64,000 bases of DNA, taken from assembly GCA_046297455.1 (NCBI GenBank), contig JBKBIT010000008.1, positions 102,140-166,139 on the forward strand, read 5' to 3'. The stretch's first letter is position 1, and each line of letters starts with the position of its first letter. Below are positions 24,602 through 33,676 of the stretch, in pieces. The position numbers and the translations under genes were made by a program. Source of the stretch: ZYF759 sp046297455. GTDB lineage: Bacteria; Pseudomonadota; Alphaproteobacteria; Rhizobiales; Rhizobiaceae. Under the pieces are notes generated by a model that saw only the letters and a program-made list of their open reading frames with translations, was not told the DNA's origin and ran no database searches.

Positions 24602-25900
24602 ATGTCCAGCTTGCACACGAACGCAGCCTCCATGACCGCGCTGCAGACCCTTTCGCACATCAACAAGGGTCTCGGCACCACACAGAACCGCATCTCGACC
24701 GGCTTCCGCGTCGCCGAAGCTTCCGACAACGCCGCCTACTGGTCCATCGCCACCACCATGCGGTCGGACAACAAGGCTCTGTCGACGGTCCAGGACGCAC
24801 TCGGCCTCGGCTCCGCCACGGTCGATACCGCCTACACCGGTCTCACCTCGGCCATCGAAGTCGTCGACGAAATCAAGACCAAGCTCGTTGCCTCGCTGCA
24901 GCCCGGCGTCGACCGCGACAAGATCCAGTCGGAGATCACGCAGCTCAAGGAGCAGCTGACCAGCATCGGCAACTCCGCGTCGTTCAACGGCCAGAACTGG
25001 CTCAGCGTCGACTCCAACGATGCCGGCTGGGATACCCGCGAACTGGTGTCCTCGTTTACCCGTGACGGCAACAACACGGTCACCGTGGGCATGACGTCGG
25101 TCAATGTCGGCACGACCGCCCTGTTCGACGCCGGCAACCAGCAGGGTATCCTCGACGGCCGCGACGCCGTGGACCTCACCGTCAATGGCGACCTGCAGAA
25201 CGACATGGCCGCAGGCGACGGCACCGATGCGGCGAACGTTACCCTCTTTGGTGACATGACCGGTGGCGTGACCATCGATGGCGATGCCAGCATCTCCTTC
25301 AACCTGGTCATCGACGGCACCAGCCAGTCCGTGATGATCGACAAGGCTACCGTCGATGCCGCGCTTTCGAGCACGGACGGCGTCATCGCCGACGCTGCAA
25401 CGATGGTCACGGTCGTCAACTACGCGCTGACCCAGTCGGGCATCTCGGTGGGCGCTGGCAACCAGGTTTCGGTGGCAGCCAACGGTAACGCCGTCGAGAT
25501 CACCCATGAAGGCGGCAACACCGCGGCTCATACCCTCGCGATCACGGACGCAACGGCGGTTTCCGAGGCCGGCTACGACTCGATGGCTTCCATCACCATC
25601 GACAATGCCACCTCGAATACCGAGATCAACGGCTTCATCACCAGCGTCGACCGCATGCTGTCGGCCATGACGACCGCCGCTTCCGACCTCGGCGCCATCA
25701 AGAGCCGCATCGACATGCAGCAGACCTTCGCGTCCAAGCTGACCGATGCGATCGACCGCGGCGTGGGCCAGCTCGTCGATGCCGACATGACCAAGGAATC
25801 GGCACGCCTCTCGGCCCTGCAGGTTCAGCAGCAGCTCGGCATCCAGGCGCTTTCGATCGCCAACTCGAACGCCCAGAACCTGCTCTCGCTGTTCCGGTAA
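24602..25900 (+). CDS. flaA: flagellin (first of three)
   Basis: 432 residues. The N-terminal D0/D1 region (MSSLHTNAASMTALQTL...) includes the classical ISTGFRVAEASDNAAYWSI motif. The C-terminal D1/D0 region ends SNAQNLLSLFR. A central variable domain carries a flagellin-hook-IN-like repeat (roughly residues 215-310). It makes the flagellar filament and is exported without a cleavable signal. The paralogue flaB, 293 bases downstream, is near-identical over most of its length, including the 3' untranslated region. A terminator follows. Confidence 0.97.
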   Translation: MSSLHTNAASMTALQTLSHINKGLGTTQNRISTGFRVAEASDNAAYWSIATTMRSDNKALSTVQDALGLGSATVDTAYTGLTSAIEVVDEIKTKLVASLQPGVDRDKIQSEITQLKEQLTSIGNSASFNGQNWLSVDSNDAGWDTRELVSSFTRDGNNTVTVGMTSVNVGTTALFDAGNQQGILDGRDAVDLTVNGDLQNDMAAGDGTDAANVTLFGDMTGGVTIDGDASISFNLVIDGTSQSVMIDKATVDAALSSTDGVIADAATMVTVVNYALTQSGISVGAGNQVSVAANGNAVEITHEGGNTAAHTLAITDATAVSEAGYDSMASITIDNATSNTEINGFITSVDRMLSAMTTAASDLGAIKSRIDMQQTFASKLTDAIDRGVGQLVDADMTKESARLSALQVQQQLGIQALSIANSNAQNLLSLFR

Positions 25901-25911
25901 GTTCACGACAA

Positions 25912-25939
25912 GGCGCCGGGACCCTGAGGTTACGGCGCC
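25912..25939 (+). promoter_or_regulatory. post-stop hairpin in the flaA 3' UTR
   Basis: Two 12-base arms starting GGCGCCGGGACC with a CTGA loop and one mismatch. It lies between the flaA stop and the terminator and is conserved downstream of flaB. Confidence 0.6.
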
Positions 25940-25954
25940 CTTCATACGACACGG

Positions 25955-25990
25955 AAACCGCGCTCGCCTGGCGAGCGCGGTTTTCTTTTT
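25955..25990 (+). terminator. rho-independent terminator of flaA
   Basis: Thirteen-base perfect stem (AAACCGCGCTCGC and its complement), three-base loop, then a T-rich run TTTTCTTTTT. The same terminator follows flaB. Confidence 0.92.
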
Positions 25991-26115
25991 GCCGTCGGGT
26001 TGGAAGAATCATGCTTAACGAGCAGAAAACGCGTCGGCGTTATCCTTATGGTAAACATTTACCGTGTATCAAGGTTACCAGGAAGGCGGGTCGAGCTGTA
26101 CCAGTATCGTCGACA

Positions 26116-26126
26116 GGCATGATGCC
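26116..26126 (+). promoter_or_regulatory. GGCATGATGCC element upstream of flaB
   Basis: Perfect palindrome around a central G, 67 bases before the flaB start, inside the conserved context GTCGACAGGCATGATGCCGC. A further shared string TCCGGWATGT follows about 20 bases later in both flaA and flaB upstream regions. Confidence 0.5.
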
Positions 26127-26193
26127 GCACCGTCTTTCCGGTTGAACTCCGGAATGTGCTTTGTTCTAGTACCTGTTTAGGGGCGTATTACCC

Positions 26194-27492
26194 ATGTCCA
26201 GTCTGCATACAAATGCAGCCGCTATGACGGCGTTGCAAACTATCTCGCACATCAACAAGAACCTCAGCACCACCCAGAACCGCATCTCGACCGGCTTCCG
26301 CGTCGCCGAGGCTTCCGACAACGCCGCCTACTGGTCCATCGCCACCACCATGCGGTCGGACAACAAGGCTCTGTCGACGGTCCAGGACGCACTCGGCCTC
26401 GGCGCCGCCAAGGTCGATACCGCCTACACCGGTCTCGACAGCGCCATCGAAGTCGTCGACGAGATCAAGAAGAAGCTCGTTGCCTCGCTGCAGCCCGGCG
26501 TCGACCGCGACAAGATCCAGTCGGAGATCACGCAGCTCAAGGAGCAGCTGACCAGCATCTCCAATTCCGCGTCGTTCAACGGCCAGAACTGGCTCAGCGT
26601 CGATTCCACCGAGGCTGGCTGGGACAGCCGCCAACTGGTGTCCTCGTTTACCCGCGACAGCAACAATGCAGTCACCGTCGGCATGACCACGGTCAATGTC
26701 GGCACGACTGCCCTGTTCGACACGGGTGGCCAGCTGGGTATCCTGGACGGCCGCGACGCCGTGGATCTCACCGTCAATGGCGACCTGCAGAACGACATGG
26801 CCGCAGGCGACGGCACCGATCCAGCAACCGTCACCCTCTTTGGTGACATGACCGGTGGCGTGACCATCGATGGCGATGCCAGCATCTCCTTCAACCTGGT
26901 CATCAACGGTACCAGCCAGTCCGTGATGATCGACAAGGCTACCGTCGATGCCGCGCTTGCAAGCACGGACGGCGTCATCGCCGACGCCGCAACGATGGTG
27001 ACGGTCGTCAACTTCGCGCTGACCGAAGCTGGCATCTCGGTGGGCGCTGGCAACCAGGTTTCGGTCGCAGCAAACGGTAACGCCGTCGAGATCACCCATG
27101 AAGGCGGCATCACCGCTGGCGACACCCTGGCGATCACGGACGCAACGGCGGTGTCCGAGGCCGGCTACGACTCGATGGCTTCCATCACCATCGACAATGC
27201 CACCTCGAATGCGGATATCAACGGCTTCATCGGCAGCGTCGACCGCATGCTGTCGGCCATGACGACCGCCGCTTCCGACCTCGGCGCCGTCAAGAGCCGC
27301 ATCAACATGCAGATGGAGTTCGCCTCCAAGCTGACCGATGCGATCGACCGCGGCGTGGGCCAGCTCGTCGATGCCGACATGACCAAGGAATCGGCACGCC
27401 TATCGGCTCTGCAGGTTCAGCAGCAGCTCGGCATCCAGGCGCTTTCGATCGCCAACTCGAACGCCCAGAACCTGCTCTCGCTGTTCCGGTAA
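26194..27492 (+). CDS. flaB: flagellin (second of three)
   Basis: 432 residues, the same length as flaA and differing at scattered positions only. Examples are KNLSTTQNR against KGLGTTQNR near the start and MQMEFASKL against MQQTFASKL near the end. Long blocks are identical at the nucleotide level, indicating recent tandem duplication or gene conversion. The filament domains are as in flaA. The gene has its own upstream element and terminator, so it is probably transcribed alone. Confidence 0.97.
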   Translation: MSSLHTNAAAMTALQTISHINKNLSTTQNRISTGFRVAEASDNAAYWSIATTMRSDNKALSTVQDALGLGAAKVDTAYTGLDSAIEVVDEIKKKLVASLQPGVDRDKIQSEITQLKEQLTSISNSASFNGQNWLSVDSTEAGWDSRQLVSSFTRDSNNAVTVGMTTVNVGTTALFDTGGQLGILDGRDAVDLTVNGDLQNDMAAGDGTDPATVTLFGDMTGGVTIDGDASISFNLVINGTSQSVMIDKATVDAALASTDGVIADAATMVTVVNFALTEAGISVGAGNQVSVAANGNAVEITHEGGITAGDTLAITDATAVSEAGYDSMASITIDNATSNADINGFIGSVDRMLSAMTTAASDLGAVKSRINMQMEFASKLTDAIDRGVGQLVDADMTKESARLSALQVQQQLGIQALSIANSNAQNLLSLFR

Positions 27493-27503
27493 GTTCACGA
27501 CAA

Positions 27504-27531
27504 GGCGCCGGGACCTAGAGGTTCCGGCGCC
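27504..27531 (+). promoter_or_regulatory. post-stop hairpin in the flaB 3' UTR
   Basis: Same left arm as in flaA (GGCGCCGGGACC), loop TAGA, right arm fully paired including one G-T pair. The loop and one stem base differ from flaA while the fold is kept. Confidence 0.6.
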
Positions 27532-27546
27532 CTTCATACGACACGG

Positions 27547-27581
27547 AAACCGCGCTCGCCTGGCGAGCGCGGTTTTCTTTT
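27547..27581 (+). terminator. rho-independent terminator of flaB
   Basis: Identical 13-base stem and loop to the flaA terminator, followed by TTTTCTTTT. Confidence 0.92.
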
Positions 27582-27718
27582 GCCTGCTAACAAGACCTTT
27601 CGGAGGTATTAACGCCCATGGCTTGGGCAGCTCCTTGCTTAACGCCTCATTAACCATGTCCGCATAGTTATCGTTAACAGATACTAATGATTGATTTGCA
27701 TTCTCATGAGGTCGCATC

Positions 27719-28711
27719 GTGGCAAGCATTTTGACAAACCCCTCGGCCATGACCGCGCTGCAGTCACTGCAGGCGACAAACAAGGCGCTTGATACAACTC
27801 AGTCTCGTATCTCGACGGGTTTTCGCGTCGGCGAGGCCAAGGACAACGCCGCCTACTGGTCGATCGCCACGACCATGAGGTCGGACAACAAGGCATTGTC
27901 GGCCGTGCAGGATTCGCTTGGCCTCGGCGCCAGCCGCATCGACACGGCCTACACGGCCATGGCAAGCGTCATCGAGGTCGTTGACGAGATCAAGAACAAG
28001 GTCCTGGCGGCGATCGGCGCCAGTGACGGCGACAAGGACAAGATCCAGACGGAAATCGTCTCGCTGCAGCAGCAGCTCAACTTCATCGCCAAGGCCGCGA
28101 CCTTCAGCGGCGCCAACTGGCTCTCCGTGAACGCGACCGCGGCCAACGGGCATGCTTCAGATGGTGTTCACAACACCGCCCAGATCGTCTCGGCCTTCAA
28201 TCGTGCGTCGTCGGGCGAGATCACGCTCGGCACGATCGACCTCAATGTGCAGTCGATCAAGCTCTATGACGCTGCGGCAACGACCAATACGACGATGGGC
28301 ATTCTGGAAGGCCTTCGTGATCCTGACACCGGCCAGAGGGACGACACCGCGACCATTGCCGTAGCTGGCACGCCTGCCGCCACTGATGGCTATGCCATTT
28401 CCACGCTGACAGTGGTCGGTTTCGGCGACGCTCAGGTCGAAGACATGCTGCGCGTCGTCGACGCGACCTTGTCGGAACTCACCGACGCCGCGACCACCAT
28501 CGGCGCGGTCAAGAAGCGGATCGACATGCAGCAGGACTTCACGCGAAGCCTGATGGATTCGATCGATCGCGGCGTGGGCCAGCTCGTGGACGCCGACATG
28601 AACCGTGAATCGACCCGGTTGAAAGCATTGCAGGTGCAGCAGCAGCTGGGCATCGAGGCGCTGACGATCGCCAACTCCAACGCACAGAACATTCTCGCCC
28701 TGTTCCGATAG
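27719..28711 (+). CDS. flaC: flagellin (third, shorter paralogue)
   Basis: 330 residues from a GTG start with TGAGGT upstream. The D0/D1 ends are clearly related to flaA and flaB (ISTGFRVGEAKDNAAYWSI near the start and SNAQNILALFR at the end). The central domain is about 100 residues shorter and unrelated. It is probably a minor filament subunit. The upstream region lacks the GGCATGATGCC element, so its control may differ. The symbol is arbitrary, given by order. Confidence 0.94.
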   Translation: MASILTNPSAMTALQSLQATNKALDTTQSRISTGFRVGEAKDNAAYWSIATTMRSDNKALSAVQDSLGLGASRIDTAYTAMASVIEVVDEIKNKVLAAIGASDGDKDKIQTEIVSLQQQLNFIAKAATFSGANWLSVNATAANGHASDGVHNTAQIVSAFNRASSGEITLGTIDLNVQSIKLYDAAATTNTTMGILEGLRDPDTGQRDDTATIAVAGTPAATDGYAISTLTVVGFGDAQVEDMLRVVDATLSELTDAATTIGAVKKRIDMQQDFTRSLMDSIDRGVGQLVDADMNRESTRLKALQVQQQLGIEALTIANSNAQNILALFR

Positions 28712-28729
28712 GATCACGGGCCTGATTGA

Positions 28730-28752
28730 GGGCGGCGTCATAGATGCCGCCC
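28730..28752 (+). terminator. hairpin after the third flagellin
   Basis: Ten-base stem GGGCGGCGTC with a near-complementary arm (one G-T pair) and an ATA loop. No T-run follows, so termination is uncertain. The fliF promoter-like element begins 33 bases later. Confidence 0.4.
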
Positions 28753-28784
28753 CGACTTCCTGCCAAAAGGAAGCCTTCCTACAT

Positions 28785-28808
28785 CCTCGCACAAGCTTCG
28801 CGGCCTAG
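28785..28808 (+). promoter_or_regulatory. flagellar class II promoter-like element upstream of fliF
   Basis: CCTCGCACAAG, nine bases, CTAG; one mismatch to the consensus. It lies 29 bases before GTG 28838 and 35 before GTG 28844. Confidence 0.7.
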
Positions 28809-28843
28809 TCTCTGTTCGGCAACATGTTGCGGAGTGAGTGGCT

Positions 28844-30529
28844 GTGCCCGAGCAATTACAGACGATACTGGATAACCTCAAAAGCCTTGGGCCAAAAAGA
28901 TTGGCCATTATGGGCGGCATCGGCGCGACTGTGCTGGTGGTCATCATTGCGGCGTCCATCTATCTGAACCGTCCCGGCTACGAGACGCTGTATGTCGGAC
29001 TGGACCGGTCGGACGTGAACCAGATTGGCCTCGTGCTGGCCGAAGCAGGGATCAACACGGAAGTCGGTACGGATGGCTCGAGCGTGCTCGTGCCCGTTGG
29101 CCGCAACGCCACCGCCAGAGCCATCCTGGCAGAGCGGGGCCTGCCGGCGAGCGCGAATGCGGGCTACGAATTGTTCGACCAGGTCGGTTCGTTCGGCCTC
29201 ACATCCTTCATGCAGCAGATCACCCGCGTGAGGGCTCTCGAGGGCGAAATCGCACGCACGATCCAGTCAATGGCGGGCGTCCAGAGCGCCCGGGTCCACA
29301 TCGTGATGGCGGACCGCGGCAGCTTCCGCACAGCCGAACAGGCGCCTTCCGCTTCCGTCGTCATCCGGACGGCAGGGGGCGACCAGAGCCGCACGGCAAA
29401 TTCGATTCGTCACATGGTGGCCGCCGCGGTGCCGGGCCTGAACGCCGAGAAGGTGACCGTGCTTGATTCGTCGGGCACGTTGCTGGCTGCCGGCGACGAC
29501 CCCGCGAACAACTCCATCAACCGCTCGATGGGTCTGGAGCGAAACGTCGAGGCGCAGATCGAGGAGAACATCCGCAGGGCGCTGGCGCCCTATCTGGGTT
29601 ATGACAATTTCCGCACCAGCGTTCGCGCCGAGATCAACACCGACGCAAGACAGATCGAAGAGACGATTTTCGACCCTGATTCGCGCGTCGAGCGCTCGGT
29701 CCAGGTGGTTCGCTCCAACGACCAGTCCAGCCAGCGACAGGCCGCTCCTGCCGTCACCGTGCAGCAGAACCTGCCCGACGAGGCGCCAGGCGCCGGCGAG
29801 GGCCCCGAATCCTCGGAACAGCGCGAGCGCCGCGAAGAAACCACCAATTACGAACTCAACACGACGCGTATCGCCACGATTTCGAATGGCTACTCGCTCA
29901 ACAAGCTGTCCATTGCGGTGGTGGTCAATCGCGAGCGCCTGAACGTGCTCGTTGGTGCGGATGGCGGTGCAGAGGCGCTGCAGCAGCGTATCGACGACAT
30001 CCGCGCCATGGTCACTTCGGCAGCCGGTTTCAACGACGGGCGCGGGGATGTGATCCACGTATCGGCCGTCGAATTCGTCGACGGTCTCGAGGGTGTCGAG
30101 ACGGCCGGTGCCGGCCTGATGGAACTGATTGGCCGGCATCTGGGCACGATCATCAACGCTCTGGCTTCCGTTGTCGTGGTCTTCCTGGTGACCTGGTTCG
30201 GACTGCGGCCACTCATTGCCATGCTCGTCAAGCCTGCCGATGGTGCAGATGGTGGCGACAGCGGTGGCTTCCAGTATTCCCTGCCCGATCTCAATGGCGG
30301 CGGCGCTCTGCCGGGCCTTGGAGGCGGGTTGGCAGGCGGCGGTCCTCCCCTGCCCGGCGTGACCGATGCGCTGCCTGGAATTGGCGGTCTTGCGAGCATG
30401 TCGATGGGAGACGACTTCGAGAGCCGTATCAAGCCGGCGCCGCAGGAACGGCTGGAGCGGATGGTCGACATCAACGAGGAACGCACCGCGATGATCCTGC
30501 GCAAGTGGGCGCGTAAGGAAGCGGCGTGA
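28844..30529 (+). CDS. fliF: flagellar MS-ring protein FliF
   Basis: About 561 residues. The start is GTG 28844, nine bases after GGAG; GTG 28838, two codons earlier, is only three bases from it. A membrane helix near residues 25-45 is followed by the YscJ/FliF ring domains (YETLYVGLDRSDVNQIGLVLAEAGINTEV...). A second helix lies near residue 440 and a C-terminal tail binds FliG (ERLERMVDINEERTAMILRKWARKEAA). FliF is the base on which the motor assembles. It heads the unit fliF-fliH-like-motB-motC-motD. Confidence 0.96.
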   Translation: MPEQLQTILDNLKSLGPKRLAIMGGIGATVLVVIIAASIYLNRPGYETLYVGLDRSDVNQIGLVLAEAGINTEVGTDGSSVLVPVGRNATARAILAERGLPASANAGYELFDQVGSFGLTSFMQQITRVRALEGEIARTIQSMAGVQSARVHIVMADRGSFRTAEQAPSASVVIRTAGGDQSRTANSIRHMVAAAVPGLNAEKVTVLDSSGTLLAAGDDPANNSINRSMGLERNVEAQIEENIRRALAPYLGYDNFRTSVRAEINTDARQIEETIFDPDSRVERSVQVVRSNDQSSQRQAAPAVTVQQNLPDEAPGAGEGPESSEQRERREETTNYELNTTRIATISNGYSLNKLSIAVVVNRERLNVLVGADGGAEALQQRIDDIRAMVTSAAGFNDGRGDVIHVSAVEFVDGLEGVETAGAGLMELIGRHLGTIINALASVVVVFLVTWFGLRPLIAMLVKPADGADGGDSGGFQYSLPDLNGGGALPGLGGGLAGGGPPLPGVTDALPGIGGLASMSMGDDFESRIKPAPQERLERMVDINEERTAMILRKWARKEAA

Positions 30530-31164
30530 TGCCAGGACATACCCTCTCCGACGCCTTGACCGACTTCGCCAGCGCGCCTCCAGCGCGCAGCTTTGCGGCT
30601 GCACCGGAAATCGTGCAGGAGCTGCCGCAGGTGCAACCGCCGGCGATCGAGCAGCCCGACATTGACGAACTGCTCGCGGCCGAGGCCGAGCGCGTCCGCC
30701 TCGAAGTGACGGAAAAGCTCAACGCCGAACATGAGGCCGCGCTCGAAGCCGAACGACAGCGCCACGCTGAGGAGATGTCGGCGCTGTCCTCCAGGTTCGG
30801 GGCCGACGCCGCCGGCATGATCGAGAAACGTTTCGGGGAGGTCGAGACCAGGCTGGTCGCGCTGACGTCATCGGTGACGGCGCGCATATTGGGTGCCTGC
30901 CTGTCCGACGAGATCCGCGAGCGCTCGCTGGCCAGGCTGGCGGACAAGATCCGCGCGGCGCTTGCCGACAACGAGGCGGTTCGGGTCCGTGTCCGCGGAA
31001 CGCCCGCGCTTTGCGAAGCCCTCGAGATGTCGCTGGGCGGACACGCCGACCAGGTGGATTTCGGCGTCGCCGACGGGTTCGACCTGAGCGTCACCATCGA
31101 CGACAGCATCTTTGAGACGCGCCTGACTGAATGGTCGGCCGCCATGGCGGAGATCTTCGAATGA
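30529..31164 (+). CDS. FliH-like export stator protein
   Basis: 211 residues from ATG 30529, overlapping the fliF stop by one base (TGATG) with AAGGAAG upstream. The middle (about 45-95) is a charged alanine-rich coiled coil (EVTEKLNAEHEAALEAERQRHAEEM). The C-terminal half resembles the V-ATPase E-subunit-like domain of FliH. No membrane segment. It probably holds FliI and regulates export, but sequence similarity is weak and the call leans on position after fliF. Its stop overlaps motB. Confidence 0.65.
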   Translation: MPGHTLSDALTDFASAPPARSFAAAPEIVQELPQVQPPAIEQPDIDELLAAEAERVRLEVTEKLNAEHEAALEAERQRHAEEMSALSSRFGADAAGMIEKRFGEVETRLVALTSSVTARILGACLSDEIRERSLARLADKIRAALADNEAVRVRVRGTPALCEALEMSLGGHADQVDFGVADGFDLSVTIDDSIFETRLTEWSAAMAEIFE

Positions 31165-32417
31165 ACGCGCCCGCCCCGGCCTCGGGAGAGGAAGAGATCA
31201 AGCAGGAGATCGTCATCGTCCGCAGGGGCGGTGGAGATCATGATGAAGAACACCATGGCGGTGTCTGGAAGATCGCCTTCGCCGACTTCATGACCGCCAT
31301 GATGGCGTTCTTCCTGATCATGTGGCTCATGAACGCGGCCAACGAACAGACCAAAGCCTCGGTCGCCAGCTATTTCAACCCTGTCAAACTCATGGATCAC
31401 AACGCCAACCGCCGGGGCATGGATGACCCAGGCAAGGGCGAGATGTTCTCCAACAATCCAGAGATGGTCAACGACCAGACCAGCGACCGTCCCGTCGGCG
31501 AACGACGCGCCATGTCGGGTCCGGCCGACCATGCCAGCGCCAGCAACCTCTCCGACACCTGGCGGACCTCCGATCAAAACCTCTTTGCGGACCCGTTCTC
31601 GGTACTGGCGGAGATCGCGCGCGACACCTCCACGATGCAGAACATCAGCAGCCGCGGCGACGGTGGAGCACAGGACTCAGGTCCTGCGAGCGGCGCCGCC
31701 GGCGGCGAATCCTATCGCGACCCGTTCGCGCCGGATTTCTGGTCGCAGCAGATGGCGACACCAGACCTGAATGCTCCGCTTGAAGTCGAAGAACAGGCGA
31801 ACAACGATCGCGAGGGTTCGACGGACGAGGCGGGCGATCCCCTTGAAGACCAGACGGCAGCGGAAACCCAGATTGCCGGGCTTCCAGAAGCAGTGGAACG
31901 CGAACAGGTCGTCGAAGTGATCGAAGTGCAACCCGACGAGAGCGTTGCAACGCCGGCCATGGAGGAACTTGCAAGAGAGCTTCAAGCCGAACTGTCCGAG
32001 GTCTTTGGTCAGAACGACCAGCTCAACAAGACGATCGAGATCACACCGCGCCGCAGCGGCGTGCTGATCTCTCTCACCGACGAACTGAGCTATGGCATGT
32101 TCGAGATCGGTTCGGCCGTACCGCAGCGGCCGCTCGTTCTCGCCATGGAAAAGATCGGCACCTCGCTGGACATGCGCGAGGGCAATGTCATCGTCATGGG
32201 ACATACTGATGGACGCCCGTTCCGCAGCGCAGATTATGACAACTGGCGACTGTCGTCGGCTCGTGCCCATGCTGCCTACTACATGCTGTTGCGCGGGGGC
32301 CTGAGCGAAACCCGGGTCAAGGAGATTACGGGCTTTGCCGACCGGCGACTGAAGATTCCCGAGGATCCCCTTAACGACGCCAACCGTCGGATCGAGATCT
32401 TCCTGGAGGTCGAATGA
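31161..32417 (+). CDS. motB: flagellar stator protein MotB
   Basis: 418 residues from ATG 31161 (ATGA overlap with the previous gene). One membrane helix at about 37-58 contains the proton-carrying Asp42 (AFADFMTAMMAFF). The C-terminus has an OmpA-like peptidoglycan-binding domain (VIVMGHTDGRPFRSADYDNWRLSSARAHA). The periplasmic linker between them (about 60-270) is long and acidic, as in rhizobial MotB, which needs MotC. The gene is far from motA. Confidence 0.96.
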   Translation: MNAPAPASGEEEIKQEIVIVRRGGGDHDEEHHGGVWKIAFADFMTAMMAFFLIMWLMNAANEQTKASVASYFNPVKLMDHNANRRGMDDPGKGEMFSNNPEMVNDQTSDRPVGERRAMSGPADHASASNLSDTWRTSDQNLFADPFSVLAEIARDTSTMQNISSRGDGGAQDSGPASGAAGGESYRDPFAPDFWSQQMATPDLNAPLEVEEQANNDREGSTDEAGDPLEDQTAAETQIAGLPEAVEREQVVEVIEVQPDESVATPAMEELARELQAELSEVFGQNDQLNKTIEITPRRSGVLISLTDELSYGMFEIGSAVPQRPLVLAMEKIGTSLDMREGNVIVMGHTDGRPFRSADYDNWRLSSARAHAAYYMLLRGGLSETRVKEITGFADRRLKIPEDPLNDANRRIEIFLEVE

Positions 32418-33676
32418 GGTCAGCTGCCAGCAGGAGACGATCGGTGGCAAATCTGGCACGTGGCATTGCCGCGATGGCCTTGCCGCTGCTTGTCTCCGCG
32501 CCAGCATCCCTGGCGTCGGATCTGGAACCCTGGCAGATGACCCGGTCGCTCCAGCTCGTGCAGGACCGGATCGCCGATGGCGATCACGCAGCGATGCCCA
32601 TGCAGCGGCGTCTGATCGAAATGATCGATGAACGTCTGCGCCGGGCGGAGCCGGAAATCTTCGAGGACAACAGGAACTTCGACGCCCTGCTCATCTATGG
32701 CATGAGTGGCGGAAATCCCTCGACCTTCGACAGCGTGGTGGCCAGGCTGACATTGGATGAAGAGCAGGCCAACATGGCTCTCGGTGTCTTGCAGTATCTG
32801 GTCGGCAATCCAGCAGCCGCCAAAAGCGCATTCGAAGCGGTCACGATGAAGGCCTGGTCGCCGGACATCGCTGCCTTCGCGGCACTGGTCAAAGGTTCTG
32901 TCCTGGTTGGCACGGAGCCCGCCGTCGCAGTCCAGCTCTTCGACAAAGCACGATTGCTGAGCCCGGGCACACTCGTCGAAGAGGCCGCGCTCCGGCGCGC
33001 CATAGCCGTGCATGTGACCTTGAAGGACCATGCACGATTCATCCGGGCATCCAACCAGTATGCTCGCCGTTTCCTACGGTCTCCCTATGCCAGCCAGTTC
33101 GCCCAGACATTGATCGCCGGGATTACCGAGATGTACGACGAGATCGACCGCCGTGCGATAGAGGCGGTGATCGACTGGATGAACAAGGAACAGGCCCAAT
33201 CGATCTATCTGCGTCTGGCGCGCCGGGCAGCGATTGACGGCAAGGATTCGATACTCGACTTCGCATCGGCGAAAGCCAGGCAGATCGCGGCAGAGGACAG
33301 CGATACAACCGACGCGCGCAGCATGTTGTACTCGACGATCGCTTCGGTGACATCCGACACGGTTGATTCAGTGGTCCACCAGCTCCGCAGGATCGACCGG
33401 CGCGAACTGTCATCGGCCGACCTAGCGCTGCTGGAAGCAGCCGAGGCGATCGCGGCAGAGGTCGTCGCCCGGCCGCGTGTCGCAATTGACGAGAGCGATC
33501 CGCCTTTTCCCGACGAGGACATCGAGGAATTGCGGCCGGCTACGCGCAATATCGGCAGGATCGATCCAGAGCGGGCGCTCGCCGCCGAGACTGAAACACG
33601 CATTGATTCCGTCATCACATCGGCAAGGGACAAGCTCGATGCGATCGACAGGATGCTGAAGGAAGACGCACCATGA
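32414..33676 (+). CDS. motC: periplasmic motor protein MotC
   Basis: 420 residues with a signal peptide (about 1-35, ending PASLASDLEP). The remainder is helical and repeat-like, without membrane segments. It matches the rhizobial MotC family (LEPWQMTRSLQLVQDRIADGDHAAMPMQRRLIEMID). In Sinorhizobium MotC binds the periplasmic part of MotB and is needed for rotation. The start overlaps the motB stop (ATGA). Confidence 0.92.
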   Translation: MRSAASRRRSVANLARGIAAMALPLLVSAPASLASDLEPWQMTRSLQLVQDRIADGDHAAMPMQRRLIEMIDERLRRAEPEIFEDNRNFDALLIYGMSGGNPSTFDSVVARLTLDEEQANMALGVLQYLVGNPAAAKSAFEAVTMKAWSPDIAAFAALVKGSVLVGTEPAVAVQLFDKARLLSPGTLVEEAALRRAIAVHVTLKDHARFIRASNQYARRFLRSPYASQFAQTLIAGITEMYDEIDRRAIEAVIDWMNKEQAQSIYLRLARRAAIDGKDSILDFASAKARQIAAEDSDTTDARSMLYSTIASVTSDTVDSVVHQLRRIDRRELSSADLALLEAAEAIAAEVVARPRVAIDESDPPFPDEDIEELRPATRNIGRIDPERALAAETETRIDSVITSARDKLDAIDRMLKEDAP

